From Setophaga petechia (Eukaryota; Chordata; Aves; Passeriformes; Parulidae), in NCBI GenBank assembly GCA_024362935.1, contig JANCRA010000005.1, positions 26,248,235 through 26,312,234 on the forward strand: a DNA stretch of 64,000 nt, written 5' to 3'. This document shows positions 25,143 through 46,800 of the stretch, one piece after another. Under the pieces are notes generated by a model. The model was not told the origin of the DNA and searched no databases. It saw nothing but the letters and a program-made list of their open reading frames with translations. How positions within the stretch are numbered: the stretch's first letter is position 1; each line of letters begins with the position of its first letter. The position numbers and the translations under genes were made by a program.

Positions 25143-25393
25143 TCACAGGCAGTTCACCCCTGCGTCCTTAGAGACCATGGTGGTGGCAGTGCCCCCCTCT
25201 GCAAGGTACACAGCAGTGCTGGATTTGGGGGGCACTGCCTGCTCGCTGCCGTTGTTGTTGACCTCGCAGTGCAGCGGCTCCGTGGAGATGACCCACGTGG
25301 ACGGACGCCACCGCTTGAGCGAGTACGGAGTTTTCACACGTTTCTTGATCTTCTCTCCTGAGCCTGATTTGCCATCCTGTGAGGGGTCACCTA
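25143..25393 (-). CDS. BMPR2: BMPR2 exon 13 (C-terminal end and stop)
   Basis: The last coding exon encodes the extreme C-terminus of the receptor tail. It opens after TTCAG with two bases that complete a Leu codon, then reads [19 protein letters not shown], a [17 protein letters not shown] block and the end [13 protein letters not shown], then TGA. The length (251 bp) gives the same residue count as human exon 13. Substitutions relative to human are conservative or lie in the [10 protein letters not shown] stretch. The acceptor could also be drawn three bases later after TAG, but that would break the reading frame. The tail binds cytoskeletal and signalling partners in mammals (LIMK1, for example), and truncations here are found in human pulmonary arterial hypertension. 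Confidence 0.97.
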
Positions 25394-27087
25394 CTGAAGG
25401 GGAAAAAACCAAACCAAAACAAGAAAACAGAACAGAAAATAGTATTATAAGGAAGGCGAGATCAGACTGGAGTCCAGGGTTGTTACTTATGTGAAACAGA
25501 AAAAAAAGAACAAAATCTATAAACACAGAAGCAACTGTGGGGCAGAGGCATGACATGTCTATCAACTACAACAGCTGCCACTAAAACAAGGGCTTAGATT
25601 CTGTTCTCTGTCAGAAATTACTTCAGTGAAGTAATTTGTGTTACCTGGAGTGCACATTGGTATCAAATGGGAGAATCAGCATTTGACATTTGAGGGGCTT
25701 TTGCAATCATAGTATGTTATATTACCTGAAATAGGAGGTACAAAAGGATATTGGTACTACAGGACAGCAAAGGCTAAAACTTAAATAATGCAATGTTAGG
25801 TCTCCTAATCCTACTCCACCTGGTAAAGCATTTCACCTGAAAACGAAACACTCCATTCTCTGTTAAGACATTAAGACAGGATTTGGAATGCTGGGTTGCA
25901 AAACTGGCAGAACCAAATTTAACCGTGATAAAACTTCAGCAGTCAAAATCTGATTGTTAAAAAAACTTTACACAACCCCTTCTTGTAACTTAAACTTCAA
26001 TTAAAGAAAGTCACTGCAATAATATTTTTTATCTTCATAAGATTTCAACTCACATCAACATGTTAAGACAAAAATTAAAGTTTCCTACTTAAAAGGAAGG
26101 CTTAAATATTCCACTGCTGAACATTAAACTACATTTCTTGAAAGATATGTTCTTGTTTGGTTTTAAACCTTTTATTTCCAAAGATGCCTGGCACCCCAGT
26201 TTACTCCACTAGTATCACAGCATCTTCCTAAACATAGTCATGAGATTTGCAAGCACCTTTCAAGACTACAGTGACTTCTGGAAATATATTTTCTTTAAAA
26301 TGCACACCAGGAGATCTTTCCAATAGCTCAAACAGGCTCAAATCCAGAGGATGTACCTAATTTAACTATAACTACATGATTACATTTTTACTGTAAAAAG
26401 GAGAGCCCCATTGTAACCTCTCAGACTTCTGGCCATAAAACTCTCAAGGAAGTTATTCTGAAATAAACTATTAAAATCAATTCCTTCTCTAATTACATGG
26501 ATTAATATTTATGTACATGGCAAACTGATGAAGAATTGCTCTAACTGTTGGAGCTAGGACAACATAACAGAAAATGCCTGACTGGCCATTTAGGCTGGGC
26601 TAATACAGTAATGTAAGTTGCTTTAAAATCATGAAGCATATAAGTAGTTACTATAATAAATTATTTTAATCAATGCATCTTAGAGACAGCTACTCTTCAA
26701 AGAATGAGGAAAAGTAAGAAAAAAAAGGTTTAAAGTGCCCCTGCAGAAAAAAAAGGACACTTTTTCAATATGCTTTGCAGCTACCAAATGTAGAAGCCTT
26801 GCAAGGAATAATGAAAGTTAACCTAGAGACAGAGTGGATGGGTTAAAAAGAGACAGATTTATTCTGTGTATGTAGGAGGATGATAGTGATCTAATATACT
26901 GGAAATGATGGAGACAGGACTTTATCAAAAAGACAGAAGTTGTGCTGAGGGAAATTACATTTATATGAGATTTAATGAGTACGCTTTGAGGAGAAATGGG
27001 AGACAGAAATAATTTCTATCTGAGCAATATATGCAGTTATTAGGTAGAGAGGTGTCAGGGAAACCGTTCAGCCCTGCAGGCACTTAC
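25394..27087 (-). other. BMPR2: BMPR2 intron 12
   Basis: A 1.7-kb GT-AG intron with donor GTAAGT at 27087. It is AT-rich, without recognisable genes or repeats. The exon 12 frame stays open for only a few codons into it. Confidence 0.9.
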
Positions 27088-28349
27088 ACTGCATACTACT
27101 GCTATCCAAACTACTTGTGGCTGACAGATCCAGCGAATTAGGCCTCTGTGCTCTTCTGCTCTGGGTCTGCCCAGGATTTCTCACTACACTCTGGATACTG
27201 GCTGCAGCAGTGTCTGGACAGGGATTACTGTTGTTGTTGTTGGCGTTCGTTCGCCCGTTGTCCAGCGGCCGCTCCCTCCTGTCCACCAGGCGGTCCAGGA
27301 CACCTTCATCGTGGCCAACCTGCTGCTCCCGCCTCAGCAAGGGCTCGTGCTCGTCGGGACTGGAGTTGATATTCAGCCGACTGTCCTCGCCACTGAACTG
27401 GTTCTGGAGCATTTCCTGGGCCCTCTGCGCTACCGAGCTGCTGCTCTGGCCAGAGGGCACCGTGCCGTTGGCATACTGGGCTGTGCCAGCGTGAGAGTTC
27501 ATGCCGTGGCTCCTCCCGGCCACTCCGTTCATGGTCACCGTCACCACGTGAGGCTCTGCAGCATTGATAGTGTTCATCTTGGCTACGCCTGTTTCCACTT
27601 GCTTCAAGTTTGATTTGTGCTTGCCACCAAATTTTAACCGTGGCTCCTTGGTTGAATTTTTGGTGTTTAGAGGGAGGCTAGTGGGCCTCTTCGGAAGGTT
27701 CTGCTGCTTGGGTAGAGGATAGACCTGAGCAGCTGGGACATCCGGAATCAAACACGCCTGACCGTTGGTAGCTTGGGTGAAGTCCTGCTGCCCTGTCACC
27801 TCTACTGCAAGTTTTATCAGTGGGTAAAGCAAGCTGGAACTAGTGCTGCTCAGTGGATCTGGCCCACTAAACTGCTTGAGTGAATGTTCCATCAGATTCT
27901 CATCAGAGCTTTCTTTCAGGTTCTTATCCACTTCTTTTGGATCCAATTTATTTGTCTCCAAGTCCTCCTCTGTTAGCTGCAGACAAACAGGGGTGGGCCC
28001 ACCCGGCTGCATGACATTTGTAGTGTGTAAGTTTGTTTCATCCGAGTAAGGCATTTCGGATATGGTGGTCATGCCAGTGCTGGGAGTGAGGCCAGCTGTA
28101 TTGGTGGTGGACAAAGTGGTGACACTTGTCTCGGGGCTGGGGATGCGAGCTTGTGCTTGCTGCCGCTCGTAGTTAATGGAATTTCTATTCTTTTCCCCTG
28201 AAGTCAATGGTGTAGTGGACATTGAGTGTTCAGAAGAAATGTTCTTTACTATGCTGTCAGTGTGGTGGATTGAATCTTCAATGTAGGAAGAGGAAGAATA
28301 ATCTGGATATGGCCTTATCTTTGAAACACGTCTATGATGTGACAGATTC
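27088..28349 (-). CDS. BMPR2: BMPR2 exon 12 (long cytoplasmic tail)
   Basis: The largest BMPR2 exon (1,262 bp) encodes most of the unusually long C-terminal tail that sets BMPR2 apart from other type II receptors. It starts after TTAAAG and completes the Arg codon of NER. It then reads NLSHHRR and [20 protein letters not shown], and carries recognisable blocks such as [55 protein letters not shown] and [13 protein letters not shown]. It ends at SSMQ plus one base at a GTAAGT donor. Compared with human it lacks six residues: about four in the Thr-rich stretch after ETSVT and about two before RRAQRPN. In mammals a short isoform skips this exon. Human disease mutations cluster here as truncations. 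Confidence 0.98.
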
Positions 28350-29657
<1,308 letters not shown>

Positions 29658-29703
29658 TTATGGCAGCATTCTGCATGCCTGAAAACAGTCACAAGCTGGT
29701 AAA

Positions 29704-29767
29704 GAAACAGAAGATACACAATTTTATTTGTGTAAAGAGAGAAACAGAAGATACACAATTTTATTTG
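29704..29767. repeat. Tandem duplication of a 27-mer
   Basis: The 27-base unit beginning GAAACAGAAGATACACAATT occurs exactly at 29704-29730 and again at 29741-29767 (period 37). The ten spacer bases include TGTAAAGAGA. The copies are identical, so the duplication is recent or conserved by conversion. Confidence 0.95.
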
Positions 29768-30149
29768 AAGAAAATGTAACCTAATACTAGCAATGTGCAA
29801 TTTAATATTATCACACCTCACATACACACATCAGCTGGGAAAACACTTAGCAAAAGCTACATTCACCAATGTCCATACAGCCTTCAGCCAGCCCTCTGAT
29901 GGATGCATGCTCTGCTCACTCTCCTTGCCTTTTCAGAGCTATGTACTAAGGATTGCTGATATTGGAAATGCTGCCATGGTTATTCTCACAGTTCTGCTAA
30001 TGGTCACTGCCTTGCTCTCTGCACTGTATGCAAATAACAGCTGTGCTCACTTCATCATCCTTGTCTTCCTGTTTACCACAGTGACATCCAAATGTCTTGT
30101 AAGTATCAATGAATTTGCCTGCGCCATGGGAAGAGATTTTTGTTGCACT

Positions 30150-30250
30150 TGTTTTACAGGTGGAGAAACAGAAACACACACGTGCTCCTGGCATCACACT
30201 GTGGGATGAGCTGTACAGTCAGGATTAGAGCTCAAGACCTCCAAAACGTG
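30150..30250 (-). mobile_element. MIR-like SINE remnant (minus orientation)
   Basis: The order of landmarks matches the reverse complement of the MIR core and 3' part. GTTTTACAGGTGGAGAAACAG corresponds to the TTTACAGATGAGGAAACTG segment, ATCACACTG to the GGTCACACAGC segment, and CAGGATTAGAGCTCAAGACCT to the AGGATTCGAACCCAGGTCT box. Divergence is heavy, as expected for an ancient element. The assignment is from memory of the consensus. Confidence 0.55.
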
Positions 30251-33179
30251 CTGCCATATGTTCAGGGAACTGGAGAGGAAACAACTGAAATTGTGAGCAC
30301 TGAGCACTTCTGTTTGCCCTCTATCTGGAGTACAAAAGCCAGGCAGACATTTCTGCGCCCCTGCTGCCAGCCCATGGCCATGAGAGGATCTGGTCTGCCA
30401 GCACAGCTCACATCTACAGCCCAGCTTTAACCTCCCCAGCACTGAGGACTGTGCAGAGTCCCAGCCGGGCACTAAGGCATTCAGTGAGTCCTGCTGACTG
30501 TCTGTGTGCCAGAACTGCCTTGTGCCCTGCTGGCAGTGGAAGGCAGGACCAGCTCTGAGTAGGAGCCAAGAGCTCCTCGCCCACGGAGTGAGCTCCTTGC
30601 ATGGCTTGCAGCTGGCAAGCACTGCTGCTGCTTGGTGATGCAGCTCTGGCTGCTCAGGTGGGGACGAGCTCCCCCACAAGCAAACCTTTCATCTCCCTTC
30701 CCACAGCAGATCACACTGGGGATAAGCCAATACCCTCCCCTTAGCTGAGGGACATGAGTCAGGGTACTGGATCCATTTTATCTCCCACAATAAAATGCCT
30801 TCATTCAGGATTTAGGACTTGATTTTGTCACCATTCAGACTAAATCAGTGGATATCCTAATCTCCTGCCTTTCCTCTTTGCAAGACTTTTTAATCAGTGT
30901 TTAATTGAATACTGTCTCTCCTGTAGCAGATCCTTTCCTTTTGATGTGTTAAGGATCACTAAAGGACAGTAGTGACTGTACAGACAGTTATCAACCCTGG
31001 AGTTGTTCAGCATCACATTTACCACAATTACGTGTTTTCTATTAACTTCAGGCTGAAAGACAACTATGCCAAAATTAATTATTTACAAATACCAGCACTC
31101 ATCAAAAAGATAGCAGGGACCAGAAATTTGCATTTTTCTATTATTCTGTTAATATCCTTCAGTGCTGACCTCTGAAGTCAAGCATGGCCCCACTTTGGCA
31201 AGTGAGACAAGAATATAGTAACAACTCAACACAGGTTAAAGTCTTTGAATTATTTTATGTACATCCTCTGCTCAGGTTGACGAAAAACAGTACTGCTAAT
31301 CAAGGTCTGTAACATAACATGCATGCCTCCAGAAGCAGACTAAGACTGCATAGGTAATCACAAATGAGGATTCCACATCTTTTGAGTACTTTAATTATGT
31401 GATGAAAAAACAAAATGTTATTTTTATTTGTATTTCTCAAATGAAAAGGACAAATGCATTTGTTTCATAAATGAATTTGCATGAAGGTGTTATAACCCAA
31501 CATAACAGCAGAGCTTTAAATAATGGAAAAAAGTCTTTTATCCCATGCATTAGATACAGGAAGTTAGGATGTGGGTCCAGAGGGAGGCTATCTGGAGCTT
31601 AATTTTCTACACTATCTGCCCTAGAGTGCTCATTCAGATATTATCCTAGACTGGCATAGGGTGCAGGAAGTTGTTTGATCCCAGTGATTATTCTTTTTTT
31701 CTCTTAAAGCAATGGTGTAGATGAGTTCTTAAAGCTGGAGCTATCATCACCATTTTGATTATATAAAAAAAAATAGTAACACCACAAAGAATGTGCTAGG
31801 CATTTTAAATATGGGGGTCATCTAATAATGCTGGAGTCTATCAGCTTGCTAGAACATAATTAACATTTAAAATGGCAGTCTGCAAAACAAAACAAACCTT
31901 GAACTGTTTCAGTTTTAATTGTCTTCAGAAACAGCTGTCAAGCTTGGTTCTTCCAACCCTGCATTTGCCAACATGTCTATAGTTAAAACAGCTGTTGTTT
32001 GATTTTCTATATAGTTTGGGCACTGATCTCTCTTTTTTCCACTTCCCCCTTTGCCCTGAGACTGGGTGGCCAAAAGTGTGCAATAAAAGCACCTCTCTTG
32101 GAAGCTCTCAGCTGGGTTACAACATGTTTTACTGCAGTGCACCTCTGCAGGCTATGCTGCTCTCTGAAAGCAGGCTCCTACCTATACACACCAGGTCTTG
32201 GAGGCCTTGGGCTCCTCCTGGTCTGCACAGTAGCTACAAACTTATCAACCACCAAAGCCTCTGAAGATTGAAGGGCATCATTCAATATGGGAATAACAAG
32301 AACCATCTTTCTAAACAACAGCCAAACACGGCATTTTCAGGCTTGCAATTCAGTTGTACTACCTGTGTGTATCAGGTGGAACCCAGTGACTGTTCACATT
32401 GCACTTTGCTTGTAATAAAATACAAGCAGCCCCCTCTAAGCCAAGGGGATTCACACTGCCTGAACTTTGCTGCAGATGAAAGCAAGCACAGACTCTCACC
32501 AGAGCTCAGATGACTTGCTCTAACTTGTAGGCCCACAGCAGCAAGGTTCTAAGCCATAGCTACACTCACTCAAAACAACAAGCAATGTTATAATGTTTAT
32601 AGTCTTGAAAAAAAAATTGCAGATCAAATGAAGCCATATGAAATCTTTTATGTAGTTAAAATGAAATTATTTCTAGAAGCTTTAGCCTCTGCAAATCCTG
32701 ACGTCTATGTGAGTTCAAAAAAGTTTATTACAATGTCTACCAATTTTAGTTTTGGAAGAGCATATTGATGTTTTTACCAGGTATTTCAGTTGGTATCCTG
32801 GTTCAGTTTTATTAGTTTATAAGATGTCAAAAGACAAAAAATGGCTTTGTGTTTCTCATTCAGCACACAGAGAACACATGGGCACTTCATGCACACTACT
32901 ACAGACAATGTCTAAAATTAATGCACAGGTTATCTTCGGTACTGCTGCATGTAGCAACAACAACAACAATAGTATTTTTCCTTAAAAGGAATCTGACTTT
33001 CATGTCAATAATTTTTAAAAACTTAATTCAGTATTTAAGAAGTCCATGAAGAAACAGCTCTCAGTCCTTAAATACTAACAAAGAGGAAAAAAACCCAAAA
33101 CCTAAAAAATTGCTTTTAAGAAATAAGTACACCCTAAAGCTGGTTAAATCACTGTTTCTTTGAAAATATTCTCTCTCAC

Positions 33180-33316
33180 CAGGCTGTTCTCCTTCCATGC
33201 TTCAGGGAATTTTGGTCTTTGCTTCTCTCTAGACACCAAGACTTGCATATCTTCAAAAGTGGGATGGTTTCCGACTTCAGTCTGGAAAGCCATCTGGTAC
33301 TCTGGCACAGATTCCC
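33180..33316 (-). CDS. BMPR2: BMPR2 exon 10 (kinase C-lobe)
   Basis: A 137-bp exon, as in human. After the acceptor CTAACAG it completes the Gly codon split from exon 9 and encodes [40 protein letters not shown] and KENSL, ending in phase 0 at GTGAGA. This is the substrate-side C-lobe region typical of TGF-beta-family receptors (the RPKFP motif resembles the RP.(I/F)P signature). I see no residue difference from human here. Confidence 0.97.
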
Positions 33317-35536
<2,220 letters not shown>

Positions 35537-35697
35537 CTCACTAATGGCTGCATTGTCTTCCTCACCGGGTCGTACCAGTCTGTTCCCAGTCAGCTTCATG
35601 GAGAGCCCAAAGTCACTGATGACACACGTGCCATCGTTCTTCACCAGCACGTTGCGGCTGTTCAAGTCACGATGCGATATTGCAGGTTTGTAATGCT
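35537..35697 (-). CDS. BMPR2: BMPR2 exon 8 (catalytic loop and DFG)
   Basis: A 161-bp exon, as in human. It follows TCCAAACAG and reads [40 protein letters not shown] and [21 protein letters not shown] is the catalytic loop (the catalytic Asp equals human D333) and DFG is the Mg-binding motif (D351). The first two bases join the last base of exon 7 to make a Glu codon where human has Asp at 323. Human SMRLTGN is SMKLTGN here. Confidence 0.97.
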
Positions 35698-40981
<5,284 letters not shown>

Positions 40982-42003
40982 TCACAAAATAATAGGTGAT
41001 GACAAAACCCGAGTTTTCACTCTAAAGAATTCTATGCCAACTTTTATCCTGGCTTATACTATAATACAGTGAAGATAGCGAGTATTTTGTAATGAAAACC
41101 GGAATTAGAATGGTTTCATAGAGGCTATTTTGGAGTTAGAAACCTCAGCATAGGCCAACATAGGCTTTAATAAATTGATTTATAATCTGAATATCCAGTA
41201 CATATATCATAAATCATCTATTCAGTACTTTTATATATAGAATCAATAAAAACGTGTTTTGTGCTGCTAATTCTCTTACAACTTTTGCCTACTAAAGATT
41301 TATAGTTTTTATGTGATAAATTTCATTTTACTCCAGAAATCACAGACTTTAAGGGAAATATTTTAGGTTTAGGACAGTTTATAAGCTGTACCTTTCAGCT
41401 TAGTAGTAACAAAACATGCATTTGTAGTGCAAAATAGATGCCAAAAAAGGGTAAACAGATTTTACCAGAAGGAAGTAATTAAATAAGTAATTCCTGACTA
41501 CCTGTGAACATTTATTCTAGCCCCCACTATGTTAGATAGTCTTCAAGAATGGCCTTTCACATCTCCAGAGTAACTGCAGAAGAAAGATGCGATCTCTACT
41601 CTAAGCCAAAATGCAGGACCACCTTCAGGAAGAGCTCTCATTTCTGAAGCTCAAAAAATTCCAACTACATAAGAATTTAGGCATCTATTTAAAATAATTT
41701 TCAGAAAGACCCATACATGAAACTGTAAGGATCTCATTAGCCATTTTTTAAACTTTTTAAATACTTACAAAGAGAGGAGGAAGAGAAAACAGAAGGGATA
41801 ACAAAAGTAATGCTTCTAAAGATTATAAAATTGTCTTACAGGAAAGTTTTCAAAAATAAAGTATCATTTAATGGAGAGACTTTCTGTTTTTCAGTCCTTT
41901 GATATAACTGGGTTGCAAAGCAGCAGCAAATCAGTTCAAGGTATGAATGTGGAACGTAATCTACCCACAGAGATGTCCAAAGGCAAGCACAGGTTAAAAC
42001 TGA

Positions 42004-42147
42004 AAATTTCAACTGAAAATCCTTTCATTCAAGAAAACAGCAAAACCAGATTGCCTGTGAAGACAGTTATGCTGTGCCCTCATAGGAGCAGAATACTTAT
42101 TGATTTTACTTAACTTTCATTTTATTACATGAAAACATGCCAGTTTT
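42004..42147 (+). repeat. 144-bp direct repeat, copy in intron 5
   Basis: Partner of 39,303-39,446, in the same orientation and 2,701 bp away, with four transition differences. In this copy only, the right end forms an inverted repeat with its flank: AAAACATGC, an eight-base loop, then GCATGTTTT. Confidence 0.95.
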
Positions 42148-42998
42148 AGCATGTTTTTGTCCTACAACACTCTGTGACTGGAGGTAAGGGCTCAGCTCCT
42201 TAGGATACAAGAAGCAGGACAGAAGACATCATTGCATTTCTCTCTACCAAGTTTCAGACTTGGAGAAAGTCACTGCTTTCCCCAAGACTGCATTATCACT
42301 ACAAGTGCTTTCATCTGGGGCTTTGCACACTTCTACAAAACCCATTGTTAGACTCTTCTAAACTCTGCCTCAGGTACTTTTTTGGTGTCAGAAGACACCC
42401 AAGGTTCTTTGCTGACCAGTGCTGTTAGCATTAGAACAACTCACACTGCATGTCTGCAGTCTGCATCTCCAGGTGGGGTTTCTATTAGGAAAAAGAAGAA
42501 AAGCACCACTCTGCATCTCAGTCGTTCTACTCTTTTTTTTCCTGGCTAAAAGGTTTTTAAAATTCCATATGCTATATCAAGCATACCAACTGGAAGCATA
42601 ACATTTTGCAGTTTCGTGATGATACATCTAACACCAAGCTGAGCAGAAAGTTCTGGTTAGCCTCTAGTTGCCATGGAGCTGGATAGCACCCCACAGGGAA
42701 GAATGACTACACAGAAATGCACCACTCCTGAAATACACTGCCCTATCTGCAGTAAATTCTATTTTTCAAGAGTGTTACTAAAGAATTTCAAATTCCTACA
42801 GTAGGACACTGTATTAAAAGCAAGCAGTGTCAAGCAAAACAGATGGATCTTTTGATGCAATGCTGAAATATAGCACCTTCTAATTTTCCCCACTACCTCC
42901 CAGTGTTTCTTTTTTTGTTCTCAAGGTAAAACATGTTCTAGCTAATGCCAACAACATTACTAACAAAATTAGACAAAATGTCCCTGCAGTAACCCCTT

Positions 42999-43050
42999 TT
43001 TTATTTTAATTTCTTCTTGAAGCTTTTTATTTTAGTTTCTTCTTGAAGCT
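42999..43050. repeat. Tandem duplication of a 26-mer
   Basis: Two adjacent copies of a T-rich 26-base unit starting TTTTATTTTA and ending TCTTCTTGAAGCT, at 42999-43024 and 43025-43050, with one A/G difference. Confidence 0.95.
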
Positions 43051-43147
43051 GTGAGAAGAAAATATTACAGGACCACCGATACATTCATTTCTGCAACTAT
43101 GCCTGGGATATGACCACAAGCATTATATTGAATAAAAATGAAAATTA

Positions 43148-43747
<600 letters not shown>

Positions 43748-43858
43748 CTGCAAGCATCCTGTATCCAAAGAACAGAGCAGCTATGAGAACAGCCAGTACA
43801 GACACAGATGCCAGGGCAATAACAATGGTCTCATCTCGATGAAAAGAATGAGAAGAAC
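43748..43858 (-). CDS. BMPR2: BMPR2 exon 4 (transmembrane segment)
   Basis: A 111-bp exon, as in human. Following TTTCAG it completes a codon begun in exon 3 and reads [13 protein letters not shown] and then [44 protein letters not shown] is the single membrane-spanning helix, preceded by the charged HRDE on the extracellular side and followed by YR on the cytoplasmic side. Human has PPHSFNRDETIIIA and LIVALCFGYRMLTG, so several conservative changes occur here. This is the most upstream BMPR2 exon in the window. Confidence 0.97.
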
Positions 43859-46800
43859 CTGAAAGCAAACAAGATGAGGACTCTTTAATTGTAAATTTGA
43901 AAAAAATCAACATATAAAACATGTCATTGTTATTACAACAATGAGAAGAAAAATGTACTCTGGATTGTCAAACATCCCACATCCTATTCCCCTCAAAATC
44001 TAGGGATGGCAAAAGAGTTGATCAGCCCAAAACAAGCTGGGCACACATCCATCAGCAGCCTGGCCCAGGCTTCCCTTGCCCTGCAGCAAGAGGCACTGAC
44101 AGCAGAAAGTGATTCTTCTTTCTATCTGGCAAAGTTCAGCACAGCCAAACAAGGCCAAGCTGATGCAGTCCTCATCTGTTATCTGTGCCTTAATCCAGTT
44201 TCCTGGTATGAATCAGGTTTGTCACCTTTACAAGGTTTTTTTGTTGTTTTTTCCAGGACAAAAATCTCACGAGTTTGCAAACTGGGCTGCAAATATGATT
44301 AAAATTGAATGTTTCACATTTACTCAAATACCTAAAACATACATAAGTCCACTTAAGCAAATATTTTAAAATACTTTGGGGTTTTGATTTGTGTAAGTGC
44401 TCAGATAATTTTTGGCATAATTCTTAATACACAAAAAGACAGAAGTATCTCTACAGAAGATGGAAACCTGAAACAAAAATAAAGCACTAAACAAAATTAA
44501 ATGAAACTAGTTTTATTGAGTCTGTTGTAAAATATTGTTTGACTCATTTTTATCAAAACGAGTGTCTTGCTTTTTCAGGTTTTCTTGGTTGGGTTTTTTA
44601 TTTTCCCAGAGAGGAATAAAGATTTCCTGAAAACATTTGTTAGTGCCTTGAAATGTTCCTCCATGTCAGAATCCAGTCTTGCTTCTTGCAGGCATATAAA
44701 AATCCAGCCACTTTAATATAAAAAATTATTAGTGCAGATACTCTTCTGGTGTCAGAATCACTGGAATGTGGCGCTACAAGACCTCATTTACTTTGGCTTC
44801 AAAACCAAGTTTGGGAACTATGTTTAAACATGTTTTACATACTGCAAAAAGTACTCCTTAAAAGACTGTAATGAGACCTAACTAGGCTAAAACCACAAAA
44901 TATAAAATGCACACAAGACTTAAAATTGAATAAACTTTTAGGTGAGACTGAAATACAATTTATCCCAATCAATGCTAGCTGAATAAACTGACAAATTCAC
45001 TTTTCTTGAATTGCATTTAAAAGAAATTCAACATGATTCACTACTTCATATTCCAAGTATGAACATCCACAAGAGAACCATATAAGAAGGAAAAGCAAAT
45101 TTAAAAGACAACAGCTGTCCTTTTTACATAACCACAATGGTAAGGGGAAATAATGAAAAGCTGGTAGAATAGAATGCCAGAGAGAATTTCAGCTGTGACA
45201 GAAATATGTGAAAAATCATCTATCAAAACCAACATGCAGCTCATATCTGATAGTCCCCTTAAATAAAACAGAGCTTGTGATAAATCACAATACCATCAAA
45301 TTTAAATTTGTTCTGTCAAAAGAAATACTATTACTACTGGTTTTGATAAAATAACTTTCACCATGAAATTAAGTTATTGTCATAGAACACTAATGTGGAA
45401 TATGAGCTGTGACTTCTGTAGTGAGGAGATGAAAAGATACACATTACAATTGTCATCTAAATTATGTATTCAAAACATAGACATACATATATATTGAAAG
45501 CCACAACATCATAAAGGAAACTGTTACATTATACAAACCTATATGAAACATGACACAAGTGCAGGCAGATGAGTAACTGCTGGCAGGGAAATGGTAGTTT
45601 TGACTTTCATATTTTTATGAATGAAATTTACATTTTATTGGGTTATCTTTTAAAATATAGATTAAATGTGGAGGGTTTTGCATCAGTTCAAGACAGTGTG
45701 CCTGGCATGTACTAAGGAGTAGCAGGCTTTGAGAGACTGACCCTTTGGTTATAATCCCAGCTGTATTTTTCTTGACTGCAGAAATAGAGCACTGCCATTT
45801 GTTCCCCCTCCCATTGCCAAATAACCAGCAATCATTTCCCCCATGGTTTGCCAAATGATATCTGGTGCTCGAGTTTGATTGCTCTTCTTTAGTTTTCTGT
45901 ATAATCAAAGGCTTAACAACATGCCTCTATCAGGAGGGCCCTCCTCTACCCTGGAAAGGATTTTGCAGTTCAAGGGCATCCTGAGCAACACGTTCTTCCA
46001 CAGCTCAGGCTGCCTTGGCACACTCCCCTTAGAAGCCTGTGAATGTTGACATTCTGCAGGCTGAAGAGATACCAGAAAATCTCAAGACAGCATTTTGCTC
46101 CCATCAGCAGCTGAAAAACACACAGAGAAAAAGGATAATTTCTCTCTCCTTCCTTGATGGACCATCCCTTCTGCTGCCTTTTTCTGTTTAGTGGGTAGCT
46201 GTGCAGCCACCAGGTAACCTCACAGACATCCCTAGCCTGCCACAGGAAAAAATGTTTTAATTTTTTTTAAGGAGAGTTGTTTCATAAGAATTCTAGATTG
46301 GCATATCTTGAACTAGTTTTCAATTCTTACAAATATTTAAAAATAAAACTGTTGACATTTCAACAGCCAAATCAGTCCTATAGTGCAAGTTACTACTGTC
46401 AGGATGATGAGTAATATTAATACATTTAAGAATAAATACAAATTTCTTTGTAAGGGTAAGTGAGCATCTCAATGGAGTGATAACATGTAGCTCAAAACAG
46501 CATGAGTGAGTAAAACGCTGTGTGTAACAGCCAGTCATTTCCCAGCAAGGACAACTTCACAATCTTTTGCTTGTAAATCTACACTAAAAGGGAAGCACAA
46601 AAACTCTGCCATGACAAAAGGCCCAGACAGCTCCAATTCTTCCCTCCCCCCCAAAATTGTTATTTCTATCAACCCTCTATCTGCTTTGTAAAACAATTAC
46701 TTTGGATGTTGCCAGATTATCAATCTTTCTTAAACAGAAAAAAAAGGATATGTCACTTATCAACCCTGTTTCAAAACTTTCCAAAACTTAACAGAACTCT

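Noticed and set aside
27068..27087. Continuation of the BMPR2 exon 12 frame into CKCLQG and a stop
   Set aside because: This is intron read-through past a strong GTAAGT donor. Exon 13 restores the conserved tail in frame.
30194..30714. Overlapping minus-strand frames in BMPR2 intron 10 (up to 161 codons)
   Set aside because: Part overlaps a SINE-like remnant, and the composition and overlap suggest chance open frames in GC-richer DNA.
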